From contig BSYO01000011.1 in assembly GCA_033239525.1 (NCBI GenBank), positions 6,353,973 to 6,417,972 of the forward strand: a stretch of DNA of 64,000 bases, in the 5' to 3' direction. Numbering within the stretch: position 1 is the first letter of the stretch; each line of letters starts with the position of its first letter. Below, piece after piece: positions 23,851 through 35,923 of the stretch. The notes under the pieces were generated by a model. It had not been told where the DNA came from. It made no database searches and saw only the letters and a list, made by a program, of their open reading frames with translations. The translations under genes and the position numbers were made by a program. The DNA comes from Nepenthes gracilis (Eukaryota > Streptophyta > Magnoliopsida > Caryophyllales > Nepenthaceae).

Positions 23851-24930
23851 ATTATCAATCCATGTGATATAATTATCAAGATTATTGAAATACATGGTAC
23901 AATAATTTTTTATTTAAGATCATACAGTCATTCCTAATTTATCAAATTTGAGAAAACTTATCCCCAACAATTTCCTTATTGGTTCACAAAGCGGTAGATA
24001 TATTTTGGACCAGGTCCTACCATTTATCCTAACAATATCAATGAAGTACAACTTTACTATTAAAAGCTTACCCTAGAAATCTTTCCTAAATATAGAAAGA
24101 TTACCTTTCATATTGATTATTCAATTCCATGAATTATGAATTGGGCATTCATTTGCCAAGCATACTATCCCGATGCACCATTATCTATTTTTTGAGAATT
24201 CAAGGTAAAATGATGGGATAAATTTGAACATGCTTCCATTATCCCATTGAAGATTCAAGTAGATATTCACGAATGGAAATCTCTTCAAAAGACAATAAAG
24301 GAAATATCGCCAGCATTAAAATCAAGCAATCCTTTAATTAGTGCATTACATAGTGAGATTAGAAAGATTACAATAGAACCAAAGATACAGGTTCCAAACG
24401 TTTCTCTAGTACCATCTGTTTGATCTCACAGCTCACGGAGAACATCTCTACCTCAGATACAAACTCTTGCTGACATGCAAGACATGCTTCATCATTTGGT
24501 ATCAGAGACATGTCGTTGTTTGGTTTCAGCATTTCTTTTACATAATTCATCTATATATACTTAGGAAAATGTTGGTCAGCCTATTTAACCATTGGTTAGC
24601 TCGTGAGAAGAAATTGGATGGTCCTGGGAATGGTCCTATCAACTAAGTTTGTGTAGAGAAAATTATGTCTTAAGTTTTGCTGTAATTAGATAAAGGCATC
24701 TCAACTAAGGCAAATGATTAGGGAAAGTAGTTTAACTTCAAATAATTACGTATTCTAGAGAATCTTTAATTATACCAAATAGTCAAGATTATTCAAAATG
24801 GATTATACCTATACAACAAATAGAAGACATTTATAGAATGGAACCTTTGATTTTAAAATAACCCTAACAGTTGAAGACCATAAACAAACTATAATAATTG
24901 AAAATGAGTATGAAGAGGTAAGATTATTAT
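23851..24930. other. AT-rich sequence, no gene recognised
   Basis: A 60-codon - strand frame (24368-24550) is the longest open stretch and has no family resemblance I recognise. It may be further decayed viral sequence, given both neighbours. Confidence 0.35.
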
Positions 24931-25640
24931 CAACATTATCTATTTATAAATTTAAAAGTAAAGGTTATAATTATATACATTATGATTTAATACAAATAAC
25001 TATCAAATCCTTAATCAAATTAGGAATTGATATACTAGTGTTATTATACATTAGAGATCAAACCTTATTAAAATATAAAGATTCAATTTTAGCAATTGTC
25101 CAATTAAATTTATGTAATGGATCTATCTATTTTAATTGTGTATCAAATTTTATTGTAGATTTAAAGGATCTAACTATTCTAAGTATATTAGTTTTAAATG
25201 TTTATTTCCCTGGTTTATCTTAATAGGAAGATTATTGTGCATTCCTTATCTTATATAAAATTTATTTTAAGTTATTAACTACTCAATTTAACCATAAATG
25301 CCTTATTCAAACTCCATCTCGATAAAACAATAGTTTTACAAGTAGAAATAGATCATGTTACTATATTTACTCCTAAATTATTAAAATGGAATGAGAATAC
25401 TTTATTAAATCAATGGCAAGTTGATCTTATCCAACAATCTAGACACTTAATCAGAAGAAAATTCTCTGAAATAAAAGAGACTCTTGAAGGAAACATTATT
25501 TTTAATTTTAGGCCACCTTATATACTAAGATCGGTAAGTTTCAAGACCACTAGATCACAATCAATTTTATTTGACTATGAAAATTTAAGACTATCTATTA
25601 GCACAAGACATTAATTAACGTATTCTCAAGAAAATAGGCA
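24930..25640 (+). pseudogene. Endogenous pararetrovirus: movement-protein-like region
   Basis: The + strand reading from about 24960 to 25230, continued in another frame to about 25600, has the block order of Caulimoviridae (30K superfamily) movement proteins, which open plasmodesmata for cell-to-cell spread. Seen are an opening hydrophobic I-x-Y/H block, the central region with the conserved R-D pair, the 'FNC' segment and the later 'RIYY-like' segment. Several stops and at least one frameshift break it, so it is a relic. The long AT-rich bias suggests age. Confidence 0.6.
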
Positions 25641-25979
25641 AGTAGAAAGTAGAATACTGATCCCTGAGCTTATTACATAATTAACATCATAGTCTCTCAC
25701 ATTATCTGATATGCAAACAATTAATATTATATCTCAAGATAAATTTATTCTAAATATAGAATCACTAAGAAAAGAATTTATATTAGATAAAAATAAAGAA
25801 CTAAGGCAATGGTATTTTCGAACCTTTGCGAATGAAGAGTTAGAAGAATATTGAATTCTATGGAAAAAGATTATGATATTACTCAAAAGGAATTTACCAT
25901 TTTTTAAATGGTTTTTTTCCATAAATCAATAATAAAGTAAAACAAAAATGAAATTAATAACAATTAAATGTTAATAATA

Positions 25980-26940
25980 GAATTATATCAACATGGAACA
26001 CTTTCAATGGAGAACAGATTGTATCTATTTAGCATCCACTTACAAAATTAAAATTAACTATTGATAATACAATTATTATTGCAGTTCCTTTTAAAAAAGG
26101 TGCTAACAAAAAATATGATAGTGATGCAACGTTAGTAGATATTTCAAAAGTATATGAATAAAATAATTATCATTCCCAAATATTACATACCGTTGCTAAG
26201 CAAGTTGATAGAATAGAACACGTTATACAAAATAAATTAGGAATCCGTTACCAATTTCCACATAATATAGTTCCCTTACAAAACTTTCATTTACCAATTA
26301 TTATAGATATACAATTCCTACCTAAGAGAACTAATATTTTATTAGAATAAATAACCAAAAAATTAAATGATATCCCATCTTCGTCTAGGTCATTTATTTT
26401 TAAGATTGTTCAAACAATTGATCAGGCCCAAGCTCAACAATTAGATGAACACCAAAAATATAATCAATTCCAACTTAAAACTAATAGGTTATTATAACAA
26501 ATAAATAAAAAAATTAATGACCATCACATCTTCATCAAAATCAAATAATATGCCTAAGACCGTCCAACAATTAGAAAAACCACGGTTGCAACCAAATAAT
26601 CCACCATCCTCACCTAAGATAACTATTTAAACAATAGGCCAACCCCAATCACAAGAAATAGGCATAAAACAAGAAATAAACAAATTAGAATAAAATACTC
26701 ATAATTCTTCTAGATATTCAATAACAAATATAATATCTAATATTCTAGAAACATATCAAAAACACAAAAACTAGATGCTACTAATACTATCATCTCTATT
26801 CCATATCAATATACTCATATGGATGAGCATATGCTTAATCAATCAATTAGTCTAACTTTCAATACAAACAATGAATCTGAAACTAAAAAACAATATTATA
26901 TTCAAAATATTCAACAAAAACAACCTATTGAACCAATCCA
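25980..26940 (+). pseudogene. Endogenous pararetrovirus: polyprotein linker region
   Basis: Downstream of the movement-protein-like region, broken + strand frames contain a predicted coiled-coil-like stretch rich in Q, K and I (about 26190-26700). It is followed by Q/N/P-rich low-complexity sequence. This fits the linker between movement and capsid parts in petuvirus-like polyproteins. An inverted copy of about 26195-26700 lies at 27950-28456. Non-functional. Confidence 0.45.
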
Positions 26941-27900
26941 GCCTAGCCAGAACTGACACTAACGTGCTTTGGCAATTCCTATTGAATCTTTCAACCATAT
27001 GTTCTTATTACCTCCAATGGTCTTATTCATACCTATACTGATTCTTTTTGGACAATATGGGTTGTTTCTCCACCTCTTACTAATCAATGTCTTTTACTCA
27101 AGCTCATTGAGGTTGGAGGTACAGATATCTAACACATATCTTATGGTCTTAATCAACACAGTCATAATCAATCCAATCGTGGTCAAATTGGCCAATCATT
27201 TGTGCTTAATGATTATCCCAAACACTATCCACCTTAATGTTCATAATCAATGTAGTCAATTATTTGGCTTACTCTTATGTCCGGACCATAAAAGTGTCAA
27301 TAATTGGAAACAATTTAATAAACATTTAGGAACATTTTGCTATACAAGAAATAGGATCAAAGTAGCTGCCTTTCAAATGCAAATATATTTAAAAATATAA
27401 GACACTTTCACTATATGAATTATCAATCAACTAACAAGAAACGGTTTAGGAAATAATATAATAAAATTTATTTTGCTATACAAGAAATAATCAACTTGCC
27501 TTTCACAAATCAATCAATAACAAGAAACGGTTTGGAAAGCACAAGAAACGTTGGAAATACAAACAATTCAGACATATACTTAATCAATATAAATTTAAAC
27601 AGAAAACTTATAACATAAATTACCTAGAATGTAATTTAACAATCCTATTACTTAACAATAATACATCAAAAAATGAACTTAAAATAAGATAAGAAAATAC
27701 GAAAAGATATGAAATTCTAGCAAATGAATCAATTCAGACTTTGACATGTGCAGATCAAGAAATCAATAAATGTTTATACAAGAGGACATAACTTCAAGAT
27801 GGAAAAGAATTATTCCTTGAAATCAAACAGCCATAATTAATTCCAAAAAAAGTTGGAATCAAACATTATATTACTAATGATTAGGTTGACTATTGCCACA
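26940..27900 (+). pseudogene. Endogenous pararetrovirus: block repeated three times in the window
   Basis: Continues the + strand viral order after the linker. Bases about 26970-27240 correspond to the - strand block at 23330-23580 and to 28457-28700. The reading beyond 27240 (to about 27400) stays protein-like with a basic, aromatic-rich tail, then decays in AT-rich sequence. Frames are broken by stops. The viral domain is not identified. Confidence 0.45.
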
Positions 27901-27949
27901 TGATTTTTAATGTTAGGCCTTGATTTATTTAATTTCACACATGTATCTA

Positions 27950-28456
27950 AGAAAGTTATTAGGTTTAAATGATATTCTTTGTTTATTTCTTGTTTTACGT
28001 TATTTCTTGTGATTGGGGTTGGTCTATTATTTGAAAAGTAATTTAGATGAGGATGGTGGATTATTTGGTTGCAACCATGGCTATTCTAATTTTTGGATGG
28101 TCTTAGGCATATTATCTGATTTTGATGAAGATGTGATAGTTGCTAATTTTTTGTCTATTTGTTCTAATAAACTATTAGTTTTAAGTTGGTGTTGATTATA
28201 TTTTTGGTGTTCATCTAATTTTTGAGCCTAGGCCTGATCGATTGTTTGAACAGTCTTAAAAATAGATGATTTAGATGACGATGGAATATCATTTAATTTT
28301 TTGATTATTTGTTTTAATAAAATATCAATTTTCTTAAGAGAAAATTATATATCTGTAATAGTTGGTAAATGAGAGTTTTGTAAGGAGTTTATACTCTGTA
28401 AAAATTGTTAAGTGGTTCCTAATTTATTTTGTAAAACATGTTCTATTCTATCAACT
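27950..28456 (-). pseudogene. Inverted copy of the pararetrovirus linker region
   Basis: The reverse complement of this stretch matches about 26195-26700 nearly end to end with scattered substitutions. It ends abruptly at about 28456, where the sequence switches to a + strand copy of the block seen at 26970. Non-functional. Confidence 0.6.
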
Positions 28457-28700
28457 TGCTTTAGCAATTCCTATTCAAACTTTCAATCATGATGTTCTTA
28501 ATGCCCCTAATGGTCTTATTGGTACCTATATTGATCCTCATTGGACAGTATGGGCTGTTTCTCCGCTTCTTTCTAATCAATGTCTTTCACTAAAACTCAC
28601 TGAGCTTAGGGGATACAGATATCGAACACATATCTTATGGTCTTAATCAATACAGTCATAATCAATCCAATTGTGGTCAAATTGGCCAATCATTTGCTGT
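28457..28700 (+). pseudogene. Pararetrovirus block, third copy
   Basis: Matches the + strand sequence at 26970-27200, beginning GCTTTAGCAATTCC (compare GCTTTGGCAATTCC). It starts exactly where the inverted linker copy stops, and ends where - strand protease sequence begins. Short and broken. Confidence 0.55.
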
Positions 28701-29616
28701 ATGATTACATATTGATAAAAAATAATATCCTTGATTACATATTACTGTATTGGTTAATTTATATTTAATATTTAATATAGAGCCACTAGCTGTATGTAAT
28801 CTTTCTATTATCTTTTAATAATATTTAGTCAAAATTAAGCCTTTTTGAATATAATTTTGATCAGTGCCTGTGTCTAAAGGAGAGATTAGTTTTACATAAC
28901 ATTGATTGTTTATAACTAAGATAATTTGAGAATACCATTTTTAAAAATTTATTTTTATTATTAATTATAGATTATGATGGTCTGTGTGTTCTCTTGGCTG
29001 AGAAAGTTGATTTTGATATATTTCTATTTCTGATGGATTTCGTTTAGATTCTAATATGGCTAATCGTATATCTAATTAGAATTTAGTAAATTTTATTTTT
29101 TGTAATTAGTTTCTTAATTCTTTTACTTCATCTTTTAATTGTTTAATTTTTTTATTTGTAAATCTCATATAGTTACTTGTTAAAATAATGATGGAGAAGG
29201 ATGTTTTTAAATATTTTTGCTAAACAAAAATATTTTGGATTTTTGTATATTGGTTTTGGTGATAATAAGTCCTTTAATTTGAGCAAATATTATTGTTTTA
29301 TATTAGAATCATCAATTTTATTAATGATAACAAGTAAATATTTTTTTTCATCTTTAATTCTTATCATATTGATTTGTAATTTATAATTGTATAAGTATTG
29401 TAATTCATTAGATGTTTTCTCTTCTTGTTCAGAATCTATTAAAGATTCGATTGATTCAGTTTCTTGAATATCATATAAGCTATTATCTTCTTTTCTGCTA
29501 TTAGGTTCATTTTTGGACTCAACATTACTAAGTAATAAGGCTGTTAAATTATTGCATAACTATTGATCTTCCTTAAATAATTTATAAATTTTTTTTAGTT
29601 TATATTGATTAGATAT
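28700..29616 (-). pseudogene. Endogenous pararetrovirus: aspartic protease and coat C-terminal region
   Basis: Read on the - strand, 29616 downward gives an acidic and lysine-rich segment typical of the coat-protein C-terminus, then a K/E-rich linker, then a retroviral-type aspartic protease. The protease has a D-T-G active-site triad at 28866-28874 and the usual hydrophobic strands after it. Reverse transcriptase, which should follow, is missing. The reading continues the coat region found at 40944-41600 across the Tat element. Several stops interrupt it. Confidence 0.6.
29612..29616. other. Target-site duplication GATAT (left) of Tat element 1
   Basis: GATAT here and GATAT at 40939-40943 flank the element exactly outside its two LTRs. 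This is the 5-bp duplication made by LTR-retrotransposon integrase. Confidence 0.95.
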
Positions 29617-30420
29617 TGATGGGTCCTGGAACCCTAGGTCCAAAACCGCAGACGCATGCCCAAAAAGTCACGTAAAAAGGCTGGCCCAAAAGGCCCACAA
29701 GCCCGATCAAATTCAAACGGCTAACTTATTTTCGAGCGCCTGGCAACTCGGACGGACACTAAGACCCATTTGGGACGGGGACCACTAGAAATGCCAAAAT
29801 AACCCAGACGCAGCTCGGATGCTTTATGCGGCAAGACGCCGCCACGAAAGCGCTCAACGGCACGCCGACACGCCGTACTGCGCCTGCGCGCGCAGCCTGT
29901 CTGCCAGATCGCAGACCGCGACAGTGTCCTCACATGCCCGCATCCACAGTAGTGGCGATGGTGGCAGGCAACCCTGACATGCCAGTGCCACGTGTCGTCT
30001 CCCTTACGCCATCACGTTCCTTATAAATACCCAACTTCAGCAACTGAAGAAGGATTTTTAGAGGCTGGATCCTCATACTCATACTTGAGTAAGAACCCTC
30101 CAGGAGAGAGAAAGAGAGAAGTTACCTTTCTTACGCTGTAACATCCTGAGAACGTTAAAGTTTCCCAGGCATCCATTGTTGTACTTTCTCTTCAATATAG
30201 TGAGATTTCTCGGACTGCTCGTCCGCTGCCGTGGTTTTTCACCCCTCGCCAGATTAAGGGGTTTTCCACGTAAACAGACGTGTTCTCCTACTGCCCCCGT
30301 ACTTTTCTCTCTCTTCATTCGACTTCTATTTATTTTGTGTTGCTCCAATCTGCCCGTTCGCGCGCTCAAAAAGCCGCTCGCACTCGATTTAACGTACGGC
30401 AATATTCGTAGGACGCAACA
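29617..30420 (+). repeat. 5' LTR of element 1
   Basis: 804 bp, TGATGGGTCC...GGACGCAACA. TATA box TTATAAATAC at about 30021. It matches the 3' LTR over its whole length with scattered small indels and substitutions. Confidence 0.95.
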
Positions 30421-30440
30421 TTGGCGCCGTCTGTGGGAAG
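30421..30440 (+). other. Primer-binding site of element 1
   Basis: TTGGCGCCGTCTGTGGGAAG starts immediately after the 5' LTR. TGGCGCC pairs with the 3' end of a host tRNA, the usual start point for minus-strand DNA synthesis. Sites of this form are common in Tat-lineage elements. I did not assign the tRNA. Confidence 0.85.
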
Positions 30441-30503
30441 CGGCTAAAGTCTCGCTTTCATATTTTCCACAAGCACCCAACAACGCAAGTTTCAAATCTC
30501 AAA

Positions 30504-32147
30504 ATGGTGAACACAAGGGCGCAGGCGAGCGCAGCCGCCAAAGAAGTGGCCTCACAAGGCGGTGGCGCTAAAGCCGTGTCTTTGGGGTTGAGGATCATCC
30601 CGATCCGGTGGTGAGAAAGCAGCGCCCAGGTAGTCGGCATGTCACAGGCCTTCGTTACCCTCTGCTCCAAAATTGGCCCGGCCTTAAGCGGCGGCTTCCC
30701 AGACAGGCCTCCCAGCCGAGGCGCCACAAGCCGAGAATGAAGGAGGCGGACGCCGAAAAACCTCCCAGTCGACGAGAACACCCGAGGACCCAGGTGGCTT
30801 TCCCCAGCAGCAGAGCGCCACGAAGGGTCGAGGACCAACCAGGTCCTCGGGTCCAAGGAGAAAGCCCCGAGAGGCGCCATTCAGAGGCCCAACGGAATCG
30901 CCGCGACCACGACAATCAAGAGGCGGTTCCCCGAGATGCTCTCCCGTAGGAGCCCGCGCGGCCCCGAGAGGGCCGTGCGGTTCGTGAGCCTTGCGAGTTG
31001 AGGCACTACCCGAACGAGAGAAGGACGGTTTGCCCCACCACAGTGGAGGCGGACCGGGAAAGAGGATGGAATCGTCGCTGCGTGAGAGCAGTGGAAGAGG
31101 AGCTAACGCACTCCAATCTTCGTTTTCCACCGAGATTAGGACGAGGACGCTCCCCCCAAAGTTCAAAATGCCCAACCTGAAGTTGTACGACGGCAGCGGT
31201 GATCTCATGGATCACCTTAATCATTTCAGGGAGCACCTGAGCCACCAGGGTCTAGACGAGACAACCATTGCCAGTGCTTCCCTCTGACTCTGAAGGGGGA
31301 TGCACGGATATGGTTCTACGGAATGCTCGCAGACTCTATCCGCGATTTTGGAGACACAGCGGCGGCTTTCTGTCTCCGGTTGCCTCTGGCAGAGAGTGGA
31401 GAAGCAGCCACGGCACCTCACTCGAATCAAGCAAGGGGCGGGGAGAACTTGAGAGGATTCTGCACGGTTTGCGCGGAGGCCTCGGGAGATCCCGAGGTCG
31501 ACCGACGAGGTGAAACCAGGCGACTTCCTCTCGGCCCTCGAAGGGGTGCTTTTAAGCATCTCATCCATAAAGGCCCGCAGACCTTCATAGAGGCCGAGGT
31601 CAGGTCGACTTACATCGCGGCCGAAGAGGCCAATGATGCCAAAAGGCCCGAGAGGGATGAGCACCCCTCGAGAGGAGGGCGCGGAGGGAAAAGGAAATGC
31701 AGGGACTATCAAAGTCCCCAGACGTCAAAGAAGCACCATACGGCCGAGCAGAGCTCTCGGAGAAAGCCGCAACCTATCCATCTCACGCCGCTGAATGACT
31801 CCTGTACCAACGTCCTCATGCAGATCCGGGGGAAAAAATTCCTGAAGTTGCCCAAGCAGTTGAAGAACCCGGACGGGGGGGACCAATCGAAATATTGTGA
31901 CTTCCACCACTCCGGGGGTCACAGCACGGAGGACTGCAGGACCCTACAGAGGGAGATTGAGGAGCTCATCCGGAGAGGACACCTCAGCCGCTTCCTTCAG
32001 AGAGGCCAGGACAAGCCTCAGGGCCCGAGGACGGTGGAGACGCGGAGCAGAGTGGGAACCGAAAAGGGTCAGGGGTCGAACATGATCTCAGGCCCGACCG
32101 GGGCCGGGGAGATGGGCGTGAGCTTGCAGCAGCGAAGAGGCCAATGA
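30504..32147 (+). pseudogene. gag of element 1 (frameshifted)
   Basis: Structural polyprotein forming the virus-like particle. It opens MVNTRAQ at 30504, a start shared with elements 2 and 3. The capsid-like domain (from about 31160) begins KFKMPNLKLYDGSGDLMDHL and is shifted between frames several times. A zinc knuckle lies at 31896-31937 with spacing C-x2-H-x4-H-x4-C, His replacing the usual second Cys. ILMQIRG-like and EELIRRGHL segments flank it. Frame changes near 31290 and elsewhere inactivate it. Confidence 0.8.
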
Positions 32148-32223
32148 CGGGGCTTGGGAGTGAAGACGATGTTATCGCTTTAGCAAAAGAGGGACTTAGA
32201 CCATGTAACTTCTCCTCACTCCG

Positions 32224-33552
32224 ACCCCCTGGTTGTAACCGCACTCGTTTCAGATGGAGCAAATGACTACCAGATGAAACGAGTATTTGTTGATAATGGA
32301 AGCTCTCGCAATTTGCTGTATCTTGATACTTTCTTCAAATTAGGGCTTAAGAAAAATCGAATGAAAGCGCCGAAGGGCCACTCTACGGGCTGGACAACGA
32401 GCCAGTGCCCGTCCAGGGTATCATCCAGTTGGAGGTAACCCTGGGAACGTATCCAAGGACAGCATTGAAAGTCCTCACCTTCCTCGTCGTGGACCTGCCC
32501 TCGGTCTATAACGCGATACTCGGACGGCCTTGCTTGGCCGCGTTCAACGCAGTGACCTCCATCCCGCATCTCAAGATGAAGTTCCCCACCCCGTGTGGGG
32601 TAGGAGAGGTTCTCGGAGACCAGTCAACCGGACGGATGTGTTACTTGGCCCAGACCGAACAAGTAACGCTTCCACAGCCCATGGAAGACCTCGACCTCAG
32701 GGACGAGGCAACACTGCAACACGTTCAGCCGGGAGAACCTGTAGTCCGAGTCCCGTTGAATCCCGCGGATCAAGAGAAATATGTCCAAATAGGGAGCCCA
32801 CTCTCGGAGACAGTAAGGGACCAACTCGTCAGTTTTCTATGGGAGAACTCGGACGTGTTCGCATGGTCCCCCAGTGACATGCCCGGGATCTCACCCGAGG
32901 TCATCGTCCATAAGTTAGGTGTCGACCCTCGGCATAAGCCGGTCAGACAAAAGCGAAGAAACTATTCCACAGAGAAGTTGGTGGCCATCCATGAGGAGGT
33001 CAAGAAACTCCGACGCTGGATTTGTCGAGAGGTCCATTACCTGACTGGTTGCCAACGTTATCATGGTGAAAAGAGCAATGGAAGTGGAGGATGTGCGTGG
33101 ACTTCACCGATCTCAACAAGGCGTGCCCAAAGCGACTTCCCATTGCCGGGATCGACCACCTTGTGGACTTGACGTCTGGCCATGAACTCTTAAGTTTCAT
33201 GGATGCGTACTCCGGATACAACCAAATTAAGATGAGCCCCGAGGACGAGGAGCATACGTCGTTCATGACGGACAAAGGGACATACTGTTATAAGGTAATG
33301 CCCTTTGGTCTCAAGAACGCAGGAGCGACTTATCAACGGCTTGTGAATAAGATGTTCAAAGACCAGATGGGCAAGAACGTGGAGGTATACGTTGACGACA
33401 TGCTTGTCAAGAGCCGGATAAGCAACGATCACGTGAGGGACTTGGCTGAGACCTTCCATGTGCTCAGAACCCATGGAATGAAGCTCAACCCCAGTAAGTG
33501 CACTTTCGGTGTTGCCTCTGAAAAATTCTTGGGCTACATCGTGTCACACTGA
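32224..33552 (+). pseudogene. pol of element 1: protease and reverse transcriptase
   Basis: Protease around 32283-32310 has D-N-G-S-S in place of the usual D-(T/S)-G, as in elements 2 and 3. The protease-RT linker (32405-33000) contains VYNAILGRPCL. RT follows with MCVDFTDLNKACPK, SFMDAYSGYNQI, CYKVMPFGLKNAGATYQRL and the catalytic YVDD at 33388-33399. A few bases are missing between CPK and the next block relative to element 3. The frame ends at TGA 33550-33552, where an Arg codon (CGA) is expected. Confidence 0.88.
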
Positions 33553-34465
33553 GGAATTGAGGGAAACCCAGAAAAGATCCAAGCGATTCTGAACATGCGG
33601 TCTCCTCAAACGGTGAAGGAGGTTAAGCAGCTTACTGGGCGAGTGGCCGCCCTCTCCCGTTTCCTAGCAAAATCGGCTGAGAAGCACCTGCTATTCTTCA
33701 AAGCCCCAAGAGGAACAAAATCCCAGGATTTAGGTGGAGTGATCGCGAGGAAGCATTCCAGGACTCAAGAGCTACCTCTCGAGTCCGCCCCTCTTAGCTT
33801 CTCCTCGGCGGGCGAGGAGCTATACTACCTTTAACCTTTCCGTGTCCGACGCAGGCGCTGAGGCTCGGTATTAGTACGAGAGCAGCATGGCAAGCAGCCC
33901 GTGTATTACGTCGCCAAGACTCTCGGGCGCCGAGACCGGGGTATCCCTTGACGGAGAAGGTGGCCTTGGCGTTGGTCTGTTTCGCGAGGAAACTCAGGCC
34001 ATACTTCCAGCGCACAAGGTAATAGTCCTAACCGACCGACCCTTAAGAGCCATTTTGTAGAAACCCGAGATCTCCGGCCGACTGATCAAGTGGGCCATTG
34101 AGTTGGGGGAATTCGACTTCGAGTTTCGTCCGAGACCAGCCTTAAAGGGGCAGGCGCTCGCAGACTTTCTCGTCGAGACGACGGCACCGTCCACTCATGA
34201 CGAGGACCGGACTACCACGGACAAGTTCAGCAGAACCTCCACTTGGACCTTACACGTGGACGGCTCCTCTACGAAGGACGGCTGCGGAGCAGGGATTGTG
34301 TTGCGCACACCTGAGGGGATGGAAATAAAGTACTCATTGACGTTGGGATTCTCAGCCACAAATAACGTCGCAGAGTACGAGGCCTTGCTAGCCAGGACTC
34401 CGGGCTCGCCAAGGAATGCTCGGCCAGAGAGCTCGTCATCTATAGCGATTAGAGTTGGTCATTAA
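33553..34465 (+). pseudogene. pol of element 1: connection, RNase H and second RNase H-like domain
   Basis: Continuation of RT (NPEKIQAILNMRSP, VKQLTGRVAALSRFL) into RNase H, which is shifted between frames from about 33720 to 34090. The Tat-specific second RNase H-like domain is then readable at 34103-34400: FRPRPALKGQALADFL, WTLHVDGSSTKDGCG, ATNNVAEYEALL. The conserved acidic residues D (HVDGSS) and E (AEYEAL) are present. Broken after 34390. Confidence 0.8.
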
Positions 34466-34642
34466 TCGGTCCGGAAGCTTCGGCGTCAACAACGGCGGTG
34501 TCAAGTACCTTTCAAAGGTCGAGGGACATGATCGTGGGATTCAAGACGCACCGAGTTCATCCACATCCCGGGAGGAAAATGCAAAGCCGATACACTTGCT
34601 CGAGCCGCGGCTTCCGGAGATCCTGAACAGTACACTAGGGGG

Positions 34643-35923
34643 ATGCGAGAAATCCTGGGCAGGTCCAGCATTGAAGACCCCGAGCGGGAGGTGATGCAGG
34701 TCGCGGACGGAAGCACCTGGATGACTCCCTACCTGAGGTTTCTGTCCGATGGCTCACCGCCCGAGGACCCGAGCGAGGCCAAGAAGATAAAGAAGACAGC
34801 GGGTTGGTACACAATTGTGGACGACCGACTGTATCGAAGGGGCTTCTCGGCCCCTTACTTAAGATGTCTCGCTCCAGAAGAAGCCGAATACGCGCTGCAA
34901 GAGGTGCATCTTGGAATCTGCGGATCCCATGTTGGGGGAAAGAATCTAGCTTTTAAGCTCAAGAGGCAAGGGTACTACTGGCCGACTATGAAATATGACG
35001 CCATGGATTTCGTGCGCAAATGCGAGAGTTGCCAATTTCACAATAACATGAGCCATCGCCCCCACACAGATCTCCGCGCGCTGCAATCCCCATGGCCGTT
35101 CGTCCAATGGGGGCTCGACATCCTCTGACCATTTCCTCTCGCTCCCCGGGACAAAGGAAATTCCCCGGTGTAGGAATTGACTACTTCACCAAATGGGTGG
35201 AAGCAACCGCCGCCGTAATTGAGAGCAAACGCACGGAGTCCCTCCGGTGAACATCGTGTGCGGGTTACCCGCCGAGTGCATCATGGCCCGGCAACGGGAC
35301 GCAGCTTCACTGGAAAGCGGTTCACTTGGCACTGCGCAAGCTCGAGGATCAACCTCGGTGCACACGTCGGTGGCGTACCGCGAGCCAACGGCGAGTGGAA
35401 GTGACAAAACGCACGATCCTACATGGGCTAAAAGCAGCCTGGAATTATCCGAGGGCTCATAAGTACATGAATGCCCTCGGTCCTGCGGTCAGACAGACAA
35501 CGCCACGAGAGCCCGCCCGAGAGAGACCCCTTTCAACCTTTGCTACGGGGTCAATTTGTCATCCCAATAGAAGTATGCCTTACCAGCCGGGTTGGGTGCT
35601 TCAAGAATCTGACAACGGATACCAAAGGCTCCCGAGAAAGCCTCGATGCCCTCGAGAAAGTTCGCGACCAGGCGAGACTTAGGGTAGCGACCTACCAACA
35701 ACGGGTGACCCGCTATTACAACAAGAAGGTGAAGGCGCGACCATTCGAGGTCGAGGATCTCGTACTAAGAAGCGTAGAAGCCACGGGAAAAATAGTTTGG
35801 AAGGAACAAGCTCTCACCAAGGTGGGAAGGGCCGTTTTGGTCTCGGCTATCCTTCGAGGAGGAGCTTATAAGCTACGCACCCAAGATGGCAAGCGAATGC
35901 CGGACACAACGCCGCTCACCTAG
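34643..35923 (+). pseudogene. pol of element 1: integrase
   Basis: Joins retroelement DNA to the genome. The zinc-binding N-terminal domain is clear at about 34900-35040 (HLGICGSH ... CESCQ, an HHCC finger). The catalytic core reads to FVQWGLDIL at about 35120, then is badly frameshifted to about 35480. The C-terminal domain resumes at about 35600 (VRDQARLRVATYQQRV, YYNKKVKARPFEV). A second, cleaner copy of this C-terminal part is in the tandem duplication at 36850-37230. Confidence 0.82.

Noticed and set aside
30458..31245. Several overlapping long frames on the - strand of the element 1 gag
   Set aside because: GC-rich sequence has few stops. The + strand carries the recognisable gag motifs, and the - strand frames have none.
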